Assembly: GCF_946221145.1 (NCBI RefSeq)
Contig: NZ_CAMIOH010000064.1
Location: forward strand, 1-15,588
DNA length: 15,588 nt
From: an uncultured Paracoccus sp.
Lineage (GTDB): Bacteria > Pseudomonadota > Alphaproteobacteria > Rhodobacterales > Rhodobacteraceae
Reading direction: 5' to 3'
The translations under genes were made by a program, and so were the position numbers. The notes beneath the pieces are model-generated. The model was not told the origin of the DNA. It saw only the letters and a program-made list of their open reading frames with translations, and did no database searches. This document shows positions 1 to 8,178 of the stretch, in pieces (the stretch's first letter is position 1; every line of letters begins with the position of its first letter).

Positions 1-540
1 GGCGGGGGCAGGGGCCCTGATCGCGGCGACGGCGGTCGCGACCTCTGGCGTCGCCGGGCCTGCGCAGCCTGCTTGCGACCGGCCTGAAACGGTCAGCCGC
101 GCGGTGAAGGGGAAATCCTGGCCCGACATGCTGTCCTGGCATTCCGCGGCGCGGATGTTCAGCACGAAGGGGCGGCCCGCATGGACGCCGACATATTCAA
201 CGCCCTGAGCGAAGGCGATGCGGTTCACGCGGATCGCCCGGCCGTTCTGGTTGTCGGGCGTCTTGTAGATCGCGGTGCTGCCCGCCACATCCACCGCCCA
301 GAACGGTTCATTGCCGCGCGCGCTGAAGGCGGCGGTGTTATAGGTCGTGGCCTCGGCGGTCGAGACGGGGCGGGCTTCCGCGCCGGTTTCGATGGGCTGT
401 TCCAGCGGCGACACGCCCGGCGGCCCCTTGTGGCCTTCGACCTGCGGCGCGGCCGCTGTCGGAAGGCCGGGAAGGGTCACGCCCTCGCAGGCGGCAAGCG
501 GCAGGGTCATCAGCGCGATGAGTGCAAGACGCGGTGTCAT
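1..540 (-). CDS. Predicted periplasmic lipoprotein, C-terminus cut off by the window
   Basis: The reading frame starts with ATG at 540 and is still open at base 1, so 180 residues are visible and the end is missing. A Shine-Dalgarno-like AAGAAGG lies about 7 bases before the start. Residues 1-18 form a short hydrophobic signal peptide ending in a lipobox, L-A-A-C, with Cys18 the predicted lipidation site. Residues 19-70 are a Pro/Ala/Glu-rich linker. From about residue 73 there is a compact domain with the patterns ARGNEPFW, GRPFVLNIR, CQDSMSG and a second Cys at 159. Cys134 and Cys159 could form a disulfide in the periplasm. From memory this resembles the uncharacterized COG3650-type lipoprotein domain; the function is unknown. 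It lies 105 bp downstream of sdaA on the same strand but has its own ribosome binding site. Confidence 0.8.
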   Translation of the reverse strand, partial: MTPRLALIALMTLPLAACEGVTLPGLPTAAAPQVEGHKGPPGVSPLEQPIETGAEARPVSTAEATTYNTAAFSARGNEPFWAVDVAGSTAIYKTPDNQNGRAIRVNRIAFAQGVEYVGVHAGRPFVLNIRAAECQDSMSGQDFPFTARLTVSGRSQAGCAGPATPEVATAVAAIRAPAPA

Positions 541-563
541 CGGTCAGCCTTCTTTGGGGATCA

Positions 564-591
564 CTGTCGCGCCAGCGTTAGCAACCGACAG
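564..591. other. Weak inverted repeat between sdaA and the lipoprotein gene
   Basis: CTGTCG at 564-569 is the exact reverse complement of CGACAG at 586-591, with 16 bases between. It lies in the 105-bp gap between sdaA and the lipoprotein gene. There is no T-run on either strand, so it is not a convincing intrinsic terminator, and a 6-bp stem is near chance level. No other structure or promoter was recognised in this gap. Confidence 0.2.
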
Positions 592-645
592 GCGGCGGCA
601 CAAGCGGATGACGGCGCGGACGGCGACTGCCCGCCGCCCAGGCGA

Positions 646-2028
646 TCAACAGTTCGGCACGTTGACCGCCAGCCCGCCCAGGGATGTTTCCTTGTATTTG
701 TCCGACATGTCGCGGCCGGTCTGGCGCATCGTCTCGATCGCGGCGTCCAGAGGCACGAAATGCGTGCCGTCGCCGCGCAGCGCCAGGCTGGCCGCGCTGA
801 CCGCCTTGATCGCGCCCAGCCCGTTGCGTTCGATGCAGGGCACCTGCACCAGCCCCGCGACCGGGTCGCAGGTCATGCCCAGATGATGTTCCAGCGCGAT
901 CTCGGCGGCGTTTTCGACCTGTTCGGGCGTGCCGCCCAGCACCGCCGCCAGCCCCGCCGCCGCCATCGCGCTGGCGCTGCCGACCTCGGCCTGGCAGCCC
1001 GCCTCGGCGCCCGAGATGCTGGCATTGTGCTTGACCAGCCCGCCAATGGCCGCTGCCGTCAGCAGGAAATCGGGAATGTCGCGTTCGGATGCGCCCGGAA
1101 CATGGTCCAGCCAGTATCGGATCACCGCAGGCACCGTGCCCGCCGCGCCGTTGGTGGGCGCCGTCACCACCTGGCCGCCTGCCGCGTTTTCCTCGTTCAC
1201 GGCCATGGCATAGGTGGACATCCAGTCGTTGATGACATGGGGCGCGGTCAGGTTCATGCCGCGTTCGGCCATCAGCTTCTGGTGGATCGCCTTGGCGCGG
1301 CGTTTCACCGACAGACCGCCCGGCAGGATCCCGTCGGTGGTCAGCCCGCGGTCCATGCAGTCGCGCATCACCTGCCAGATCCGCATCAGCCCGTCGCGGA
1401 TCTCGGATTCGGACCGATAGACACGTTCGTTGTCATGCTTCATCCGCGCGATGGATTTGCCCGATGTTGCGGCCATCGCCAGCATCTCGGCCGCGCTTGC
1501 AAAGGGAAAGGGCACGGCCGGGGCGTCGTCGCTGCGCTTTTCATCGCCCTTTCTGGCCAGTTCCTGATCGGTCAGCACGAAGCCGCCGCCGATGGAATAA
1601 TAGACGCGGTGGAAGATCACGTCGCCTTGCGCATCGGTGGCCGACAGAGTCATGCCGTTCGCATGGCCGGGCAGCGCGTGGTCGTAATCAAAGCGCAGGT
1701 CGCGGTCGGGATCGAAGACCAGATCACCCAGGCCGTCGGGCGACAGCAGCCGGGTATCGCGGTTCCGGGCCAAAGCGGCCTCGGCCGCGTCCGCGTCCAG
1801 CGTGGCGGGCACAAAGCCCGCAAGGCCCAGGATCGTTGCCCGGTCGGTGGCATGGCCCTTGCCGGTAAAGGCCAGGCTGCCGTGCAGGCTGGCGCGCAGG
1901 CCATGGGCACGAAAGGGCTGCTGGCGCAGGTCGTCCAGAAAGCGCGCACCCGCCACCATCGGCCCCATCGTATGCGAGGACGACGGGCCGACACCCACCT
2001 TGAACAGATCGAAAACCGACAGGAACAT
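646..2028 (-). CDS. sdaA: L-serine ammonia-lyase (L-serine dehydratase), iron-sulfur type, single chain
   Basis: Converts L-serine to pyruvate and ammonia in the cytoplasm using an oxygen-sensitive 4Fe-4S cluster instead of PLP. The 460-residue protein is the usual length for the single-chain bacterial form. It begins with the family signature MFLSVFDLFKVG and the substrate-loop motif GPSSSHT (residues 14-20) in the N-terminal beta domain. The alpha domain, from about residue 180, carries the cluster ligands Cys345, Cys387 (GMTCDP) and Cys398 (VPCIERN). The last residue is Cys460; in the Legionella enzyme a C-terminal cysteine inserts into the active site and binds the cluster. I chose ATG at 2028 because AAGGGGGA lies just upstream and the homologous N-terminus starts there; the frame could extend to a TTG at 2043. 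It is divergent from dusB across a 230-bp shared regulatory region. Confidence 0.95.
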   Translation of the reverse strand: MFLSVFDLFKVGVGPSSSHTMGPMVAGARFLDDLRQQPFRAHGLRASLHGSLAFTGKGHATDRATILGLAGFVPATLDADAAEAALARNRDTRLLSPDGLGDLVFDPDRDLRFDYDHALPGHANGMTLSATDAQGDVIFHRVYYSIGGGFVLTDQELARKGDEKRSDDAPAVPFPFASAAEMLAMAATSGKSIARMKHDNERVYRSESEIRDGLMRIWQVMRDCMDRGLTTDGILPGGLSVKRRAKAIHQKLMAERGMNLTAPHVINDWMSTYAMAVNEENAAGGQVVTAPTNGAAGTVPAVIRYWLDHVPGASERDIPDFLLTAAAIGGLVKHNASISGAEAGCQAEVGSASAMAAAGLAAVLGGTPEQVENAAEIALEHHLGMTCDPVAGLVQVPCIERNGLGAIKAVSAASLALRGDGTHFVPLDAAIETMRQTGRDMSDKYKETSLGGLAVNVPNC

Positions 2029-2031
2029 GCG

Positions 2032-2039
2032 TCCCCCTT
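2032..2039 (-). promoter_or_regulatory. Ribosome binding site of sdaA
   Basis: On the minus strand AAGGGGGA lies 3 bases before the ATG at 2028. It supports that start over the upstream in-frame TTG at 2043, which would place the start codon before this site. It abuts the 3' arm of one stem of the leader and overlaps an alternative stem. Confidence 0.7.
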
Positions 2040-2092
2040 GCAATCACGGCCCCATCTAAGCATGTGCAGGCAAGGGCCGCCACGGTGATTGC
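2035..2092 (-). promoter_or_regulatory. Candidate structured 5' leader of sdaA with two exclusive foldings
   Basis: On the minus strand two pairings can be drawn. Fold A pairs 2085-2092 with 2040-2047 (GCAATCAC with GTGATTGC, perfect 8 bp) and can add 2074-2078 with 2048-2052 (5 bp, across a 6-base bulge); it leaves the ribosome binding site free. Fold B pairs CCCTTGC at 2070-2076 with GCAAGGG at 2035-2041 (perfect 7 bp) and hides the ribosome binding site. The folds share bases 2040-2041 and 2074-2076, so they cannot coexist. It would act on sdaA only if transcription starts upstream of 2092. No known riboswitch class was recognised. The repeats could instead be a protein-binding operator. 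Confidence 0.35.
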
Positions 2093-2135
2093 GGCAGGGT
2101 CACGGGATCTTCGCGACAGGGCCGATCACGCTGGA

Positions 2136-2176
2136 ACTGCCTTCAAAACATGCTTAATGATTAAAATACAGGCAGT
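2136..2176. promoter_or_regulatory. AT-rich palindromic core of the sdaA/dusB divergent promoter region
   Basis: A perfect 7-bp inverted repeat, ACTGCCT (2136-2142) and AGGCAGT (2170-2176), frames the most AT-rich stretch of the neighbourhood. Inside it lies a second palindrome, TTAAT-G-ATTAA (2154-2164). On the plus strand TAAAAT (2162-2167) resembles a -10 hexamer, but no well-spaced -35 was found. The position, about 95 bp before dusB and 110 bp before sdaA, fits promoters and an operator for both genes. The regulator is unknown. Confidence 0.4.
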
Positions 2177-2216
2177 CATCGAGATGGTCAAAGAAGTGGC
2201 AGCGGTGCCTGCAACC

Positions 2217-2252
2217 GTTGCCTTGCGACCCGCGTCGGTCAAGGCGAAGGAA
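2217..2252 (+). promoter_or_regulatory. Hairpin against the dusB ribosome binding site
   Basis: GCCTTG (2220-2225) pairs with CAAGGC (2240-2245), and CGAC (2226-2229) with GTCG (2234-2237), giving a 10-bp stem with a CCGC loop and a 2-base bulge. It ends exactly where the Shine-Dalgarno GAAGGAA (2246-2252) begins; two more pairs (2218-2219 with 2246-2247) would reach into it. The ATG at 2259 is then well spaced from AAGGA. This Shine-Dalgarno sequence also supports the chosen dusB start. It could modulate translation of the first gene of the ntr operon, but no ligand or partner is evident. Confidence 0.4.
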
Positions 2253-2258
2253 CAGATC

Positions 2259-3253
<995 letters not shown>

Positions 3254-3257
<4 letters not shown>

Positions 3258-4372
3258 CGCGACGCACCCGGACCGGATCCGCCGAAGTCAATCCCGGCCC
3301 GGGCTGGGAGGCGCTGCCTTTGCCTGCCCTGGTGCTGGACGACAAGGGCCGGGTCGTCGCCATGAACGATGCCGCCGAATTCTGGCTGAACATGTCGCGC
3401 AATTCGACGATCGGCCGCGCCCTGGACAAGGACGACATGGGCGCGCGTCTGCGCATCCAGCCGTCGTTGTCGCCGCTGATCGGCCGGGTCATGCGCAGCG
3501 ACGAAGGCCTGTATCAGCCCAATGTCTGCTTCGAGATCGGCAACCGTGCCGGGGGTCATCAGGAACGCCGCGCCGCCGTTCATGCGGTCCCTGCCGGTCC
3601 GGTCGGCGGGGCGGTGATGCTGCTGCTGGTGCCGCTGGATGAGGCAGGGTTGCAGATGCAAAGCCGCGCCGTGCGCACCGCCGCCCGCAGCGCCATCGGC
3701 ATGGCCGAGATGCTGGCGCACGAGATCAAGAACCCGCTGGCGGGCATCCGCGGCGCCGCGCAGCTGATCGGCATGAACGCTCCGCCCGAGGATCGCGAGA
3801 TGGCGGAAATGATCGTCAGCGAATCCAAGCGCATCGTATCGCTGTTGGAGCAGGTGGAACGCTTTGGCGACACCTCGGCCCCGAATCTGCGGGCGATCAA
3901 TGTCCATGACGTGCTGGAACGGGTCCGCCGGTCTGCCGCCGTGGGCTTTGCCAAGCAGATCGGCATCGTCGCGGAGTATGACCCGTCCCTGCCGGACGCC
4001 CTGGCCGATGCGGACCAGTTGACCCAGGTCTGCCTGAATTTGGTCAAGAACGCGGCACAGGCGCTCAAGGACACCGACCAGCCGGTGATCCGGCTGCGCA
4101 GTTCCTATGACCACACGCTGCGCCTGCCGCCCGACCAGGCCGATCCCACCGGCCGCCCGCTGCCCTTGCAGATCGAGATCGAGGATAATGGCCCTGGTCT
4201 GCCCCCCGCCATCGCCGACCAGGTGTTCGAGCCGTTCGTGTCGGGCCGCGAGAACGGCACCGGGCTGGGCCTTGCGCTTGTCAGCAAGATCATCACCGAC
4301 CACGGCGCGCTGATCCGGGTGGATTCGCGCCCCGGCCGCACCGTTTTCCGCATTTCATTGCCCAAGGCATAA
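3254..4372 (+). CDS. ntrB: Nitrogen regulation sensor histidine kinase NtrB
   Basis: Soluble kinase/phosphatase that phosphorylates NtrC under nitrogen limitation and, by family knowledge, is controlled by PII (GlnB). The 372-residue protein has a PAS-like N-terminal sensor (about 18-130), the H-box AHEIKNPLAGIRGAAQ (155-170, phospho-acceptor His156), the N-box around Asn262 (LNLVKNAAQAL), the G1 box EDNGPGLP (310-317) and the G2 box GTGLGL (335-340). No membrane segment is visible, as expected for NtrB. The start codon overlaps the dusB stop (ATGA), so the two are translationally coupled. ntrC follows after 11 bases with AAGGA in the gap. All catalytic boxes look intact. Confidence 0.95.
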
Positions 4373-4383
4373 GGACCGACGCC

Positions 4384-5841
4384 ATGGACGGAACCGTTCT
4401 GATCGCCGACGATGACCGCACCATCCGCACGGTGCTGACACAGGCGCTGACCCGCGCAGGCTGCCGGGTCCATGCCACGGGCAGCCTGGCCCAACTGTCG
4501 AAATGGGTCGAGGAAGGCCGCGGCGACCTGGTCATCACCGACGTGATGATGCCCGACGGCAACGGCATCGACCGCATCCCGGCGATCCGGGACGCGCGGC
4601 CCGACCTGCCGGTGATCGTGATCTCGGCCCAGAACACCATCGTGACCGCGATCCGCGCGACCGAGGCCGAGGCCTTCGAATACCTGCCCAAGCCCTTCGA
4701 TCTGCCGGATCTGATGTCCAAGGCCAATCAGGCCCTGTCGCGCCGTCCGCGCAAATCCGATCCGCTGCCCGACACCATCGCCGCGCCGCGTCCCGCCGCC
4801 GATCCGGCCATGCCGCTGATCGGCCATGCCCCCGCGATGCAGGCGCTGTTCCGGATGGTCGCCCGGATCCTGAATGCCGACCTGCCGGTGCTGATCGCCG
4901 GAGAGCCGGGCGTCGGCAAGACCACCATCGCCCGGTCCTTTCACGACCTGTCGGACCGGCGCGACCAGGGGCTGGCGATCCTGACCTCGGCCGATGCCAG
5001 CGACGAGGCGATCACCCGTGCCGCCGACAAGGCGCGGGGCGGCACGATCATCATCGAAAATCCGGCAGGCTTTGATGCCTCGGCGCAGGCGCGGCTGATC
5101 GGGCTGATCGAGTCGCTGGAAAGCGGCCCCGATCGCGTGATGGCCCCGCGCATCGTCGCCACCACCGGCCCGGACCCCCAGGCGGATGTGTCGGCGGGTC
5201 GGCTGCGGTCGGATCTGTATTACCGGCTGGCCGGGGTGACGGTCACGGTGCCGCCGCTGCGGGCGCGGGTCGATGACATCCTGCCGCTGGCGGCCCATCT
5301 TCTGGCGCGGGCCGCGACCCAGGGCCTGCCCGACCGCACCCTGGGCGACGACGCGGCGGCGCTGCTGCGGGTCCATGCCTTTCCGGGCAATGTGCGGGAA
5401 CTGGAAAACATGATGCGCCGCCTGGCCCTGACGGCCAGCGGCCAGGCCATCACCGCAACCGAAATGCGCGAGGCGCTGAGCCAGCAGGGCGCGACCCGCG
5501 CCGCGCCGGTCACCATCGTGCCGGCGCCCGCACCGCCTTCCGCAACCGAGAACGCGATCCCCGCGCCCTATCAGTTGGGCGGCGGCAACGGTCCCCTTTC
5601 GGATTCGGTCGAGGCGCATCTGCAACGCTATTTCGACCTGCATGGCGACAGCCTGCCGCCGCCGGGCCTCTATGACCGCATCCTGCGCGAGATTGAACGT
5701 CCGCTGTTGCAGGTCGCTCTGGATGCGACGGGCGGAAACCAGCTGAGATGCGCCGATTTGCTGGGGATAAACCGCAATACGCTGCGCAAGAAGCTGACCG
5801 AACTGAATATCGAGGTGACACGGCGCCGCAAACTGATGTAA
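4384..5841 (+). CDS. ntrC: Nitrogen response regulator NtrC, variant without GAFTGA
   Basis: DNA-binding response regulator paired with NtrB. The 485 residues comprise a receiver (1-120; acidic D9-D11, phospho-acceptor Asp53, Lys103), an AAA+ domain (about 143-350), a Pro/Ala-rich linker (365-400) and a Fis-type helix-turn-helix (about 440-478, GGNQLRCADLLGINRNTLRKK). Walker A is intact (GEPGVGKT, 173-180), as is the arginine region RSDLYYRL (275-282). The GAFTGA loop that contacts sigma-54 is absent, and Walker A to Walker B spans about 46 residues against about 61 in the NtrX encoded here. Walker B reads TIIIENPAGF, with Glu225-Asn226 where Asp-Glu is expected. This matches what is known of Rhodobacter capsulatus NtrC, which activates housekeeping sigma-70 RNA polymerase rather than the sigma-54 form. 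The gene is intact with AAGGA 8 bases before the ATG. Confidence 0.95.
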   Translation: MDGTVLIADDDRTIRTVLTQALTRAGCRVHATGSLAQLSKWVEEGRGDLVITDVMMPDGNGIDRIPAIRDARPDLPVIVISAQNTIVTAIRATEAEAFEYLPKPFDLPDLMSKANQALSRRPRKSDPLPDTIAAPRPAADPAMPLIGHAPAMQALFRMVARILNADLPVLIAGEPGVGKTTIARSFHDLSDRRDQGLAILTSADASDEAITRAADKARGGTIIIENPAGFDASAQARLIGLIESLESGPDRVMAPRIVATTGPDPQADVSAGRLRSDLYYRLAGVTVTVPPLRARVDDILPLAAHLLARAATQGLPDRTLGDDAAALLRVHAFPGNVRELENMMRRLALTASGQAITATEMREALSQQGATRAAPVTIVPAPAPPSATENAIPAPYQLGGGNGPLSDSVEAHLQRYFDLHGDSLPPPGLYDRILREIERPLLQVALDATGGNQLRCADLLGINRNTLRKKLTELNIEVTRRRKLM

Positions 5842-5854
5842 AACCGCCACAGGG

Positions 5855-5879
5855 GCAGCGCCATCCGTATCGGCGCTGC
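5855..5879 (+). other. Stem-loop between ntrC and ntrY
   Basis: GCAGCGCC (5855-5862) pairs perfectly with GGCGCTGC (5872-5879) around a 9-base loop, 14 bases after the ntrC stop and about 25 before ntrY. No T-run follows, so it is not a canonical terminator. It could be an mRNA processing or stability element, or a weak terminator separating dusB-ntrBC from ntrYX transcription. It may also lie in the ntrY promoter region, though no promoter was recognised. Confidence 0.45.
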
Positions 5880-5904
5880 AACAGAAAGCCGCGTCAGACG
5901 GCAA

Positions 5905-8178
5905 GTGGGGGATATGGCAGGCGCCGCATCAGGGCTAAGCTGGGACCGGCTCGCACGGGTCACGCTGCCGCGTCATTGGCGCGGGGGCGCTGCGGTTGGC
6001 GTGCTGGCCGTCGGGCTGCTGCTGGCGGGCGCCACCATGACGCTGCTGGGTCCGCTGGCCCAAGGCGCCGAGAGCCGGATGCTGCGGCTGATCCTGCTGC
6101 TGGATCTGGTCTATCTGATCGTGCTGATCGGGATCATCGTGCTGCGCATGGCGCGGCTGATCACCGCCCGGCGCAAGACCGCCGCAGGATCGCGCCTGCA
6201 CGCCCGGCTGGTCATGGTCTTTGCGGGCCTGGCCTTGGTGCCGACGGTGCTGGTCGCGCTGTTTGCCGGTTTCCTGGTCAATATCGGGCTTGAGGGCTGG
6301 TTTTCCGGCCGGGTCCAGCAGGTCGTCACCACGTCCCAGGCCGCCGCAGAAGCCTATCAGGAGGAACACCGCCGCGACCTGACCCAGGATGCCACCGCCC
6401 TGGCCGGTGTCCTGACCCAGGCGGGCCGCGCCAATCCGATGATCGAGGACGCCGACATGCGGCAGCTTCTGGTCCAGGGCCAGGCGCTGATCCAGCGGGG
6501 ATTGCGAGAGGCGTACATTATCAGCGGCACCGGCGAAATCCGGGCGCGCGGCGAACGGTCCTATCTGTTCTGGTACGAAGCCCCCGACAGCAGCGATCTG
6601 GACCGCGCCCAGTCCGAGGGCGTGGTGCTGATCGAGGATTGGGAAAACAACGAATTCCGCGCCCTCGTGGCCCTGCCGCCGCTGGCCGACCGTTATCTGT
6701 ATGTCACCCGCGACGTGGACGGCGCCCTGCTGGGGCTGGTGGACGACACCCGCGCCACCGTCGGCAGCTATCGCCAGCTTGAACAGACGCGCAGCCAGGT
6801 GCTGTTCGAATTCTCGCTGGTCTATCTGGCGTTCGCGCTGCTGCTGGTGGCGGCCGCCGTGCTGCTGGGGCTGTGGTTCGCGTCCCGCCTGTCGCGGCCC
6901 ATCGGGCTGCTGGCGCAGGCCAGCGAACGGGTCGGCCATGGCGATCTGGACGTGCAGGTTCCCGAACCCGATACCGGCGACGAGATCCAGACCCTGGGCC
7001 AGTCCTTCAACCGCATGACCCGGCAGTTGAAGACGCAACGGGACGAGCTGATCGACAGCTATCGCGTCAGCGACGAACAACGGCGGCTGTTCGACAATGT
7101 GCTGTCCTCGGTCACGTCCGGCGTGATCGGGCTGGATGCGGCGGGGGAGATCGACTTCGTGAACCGCTCGGCCAGCCGTCTGCTGGGCCTGGATCCGAAA
7201 CGCGACATCGACGCGCTGCTGTCCGAGGCCGTGCCGGAATTCGCGGCGCTGTTTGATCGCCTGTCTGCGTCCGTGGCCGAAACCGTCCAGGACGAGGTGC
7301 GCCTGATGCGCGAAGGCCGGGTCGAAAGCCTGCTGGTGCGGATGGCGGTGCGGCGCGGCACCGATGGCGATCTGGAGGGCTATGTGGTGGCCTTCGACGA
7401 CGTGACCGAACTGGTGACGGCGCAGCGCATGGCCGCCTGGGGCGATGTCGCCCGCCGCGTCGCGCACGAAATCAAGAACCCGCTGACCCCGATCCAGCTG
7501 TCCGCCGAACGGCTGCGCCGCAAGTTCGGCAAGCTGGCCAGCCCCGAGGACAAGGCGTCGCTGGACCAGTACACCGATGTCATCATCCGCCAGACCGGTG
7601 ATCTGCGGCGGATCGTCGATGAATTCAGCCGCTTTGCCCGGATGCCCGAACCCGACCGGGCCGAGATCGACCTGGCCGCGCTGCTGCGCGAGGTCGCGCT
7701 GTTGCAGCAGGATGCGCTGAAAGGCGCGCTTGCCACCCAGATCCCCGACGCGCCGGTAATCGTCGATTGCGATGCGGGGCTGCTGCGTCAGGCCTTTACA
7801 AATCTGGTGAAGAATGCCGGAGAAGCTGTTGAGGAAAAACTGGAAAATCCGCCTGATGGCTGGGCGCCCCGGATCACGGTGGCGATGCTGGCCGATCATG
7901 ACGCGGTGACGGTGCGCATCACCGACAACGGTCCCGGCCTGCCCGCCGACCGGTCGCGGCTGTTCGAACCCTATGTCACCATGAAGACCGGCGGCACCGG
8001 CCTGGGCCTGCCCATCGTCAAGAAGATCGTCGAGGAGCATGGCGGCAGCCTGTCCCTGGCGGACAGGCAGGACGGCCAGGGTGCAGTCGCCGAAATCCGC
8101 CTGCCGCGGGAACGCCATCCCGTGCGCGGCGCGCAGCGCAAGACAAAAACAAAAGAAGATGAGGCAGCACCGACATGA
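5905..8178 (+). CDS. ntrY: Membrane sensor histidine kinase NtrY
   Basis: Inner-membrane histidine kinase of the NtrYX pair. The roughly 757 residues contain N-terminal hydrophobic segments (about 29-49, 61-82 and 103-125), a periplasmic region (about 130-298), another membrane helix (about 299-324), a HAMP domain (about 325-378, FASRLSRPIGLLAQASERV), a PAS domain (about 395-500), the H-box RRVAHEIKNPLTPIQLSAER (phospho-acceptor His521), the N-box FTNLVKNAGEAV (around Asn637), G1 TDNGPGLP (673-680) and G2 GGTGLGLP. The start is uncertain: GTG at 5905 or ATG at 5914, three codons later; neither has an ideally spaced ribosome binding site. The stop overlaps the ntrX start. In relatives NtrYX is linked to nitrogen metabolism, redox sensing and envelope control; the signal here cannot be read from sequence. 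Confidence 0.93.
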   Translation: MGDMAGAASGLSWDRLARVTLPRHWRGGAAVGVLAVGLLLAGATMTLLGPLAQGAESRMLRLILLLDLVYLIVLIGIIVLRMARLITARRKTAAGSRLHARLVMVFAGLALVPTVLVALFAGFLVNIGLEGWFSGRVQQVVTTSQAAAEAYQEEHRRDLTQDATALAGVLTQAGRANPMIEDADMRQLLVQGQALIQRGLREAYIISGTGEIRARGERSYLFWYEAPDSSDLDRAQSEGVVLIEDWENNEFRALVALPPLADRYLYVTRDVDGALLGLVDDTRATVGSYRQLEQTRSQVLFEFSLVYLAFALLLVAAAVLLGLWFASRLSRPIGLLAQASERVGHGDLDVQVPEPDTGDEIQTLGQSFNRMTRQLKTQRDELIDSYRVSDEQRRLFDNVLSSVTSGVIGLDAAGEIDFVNRSASRLLGLDPKRDIDALLSEAVPEFAALFDRLSASVAETVQDEVRLMREGRVESLLVRMAVRRGTDGDLEGYVVAFDDVTELVTAQRMAAWGDVARRVAHEIKNPLTPIQLSAERLRRKFGKLASPEDKASLDQYTDVIIRQTGDLRRIVDEFSRFARMPEPDRAEIDLAALLREVALLQQDALKGALATQIPDAPVIVDCDAGLLRQAFTNLVKNAGEAVEEKLENPPDGWAPRITVAMLADHDAVTVRITDNGPGLPADRSRLFEPYVTMKTGGTGLGLPIVKKIVEEHGGSLSLADRQDGQGAVAEIRLPRERHPVRGAQRKTKTKEDEAAPT

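Noticed and set aside
2029..2043. TTG start at 2043 for sdaA
   Set aside because: It would overlap the good AAGGGGGA site; family proteins start at MFLSVFDLF, matching ATG 2028.
181..2088. 635-codon open frame on the plus strand opposite the lipoprotein gene and sdaA
   Set aside because: Shadow of the minus-strand genes: Arg/His-rich, no recognisable domains, and it spans two real genes and their gap.
2197..2212. Sigma-54-like promoter TGGCAGCGGTGCCTGC upstream of dusB
   Set aside because: The GG and GC elements are 11 bases apart instead of 10, and the nearby regulators lack the sigma-54 contact motif.
2064..2258. N-terminal extension of DusB starting at 2064
   Set aside because: The 65 extra residues have no family resemblance, the region has promoter-like AT content and palindromes, and a strong ribosome binding site precedes ATG 2259.
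5935..8118. 727-codon minus-strand frame opposite ntrY
   Set aside because: Antisense shadow with low-complexity Gln/His/Gly composition and no domain; ntrY is unambiguous on the plus strand.
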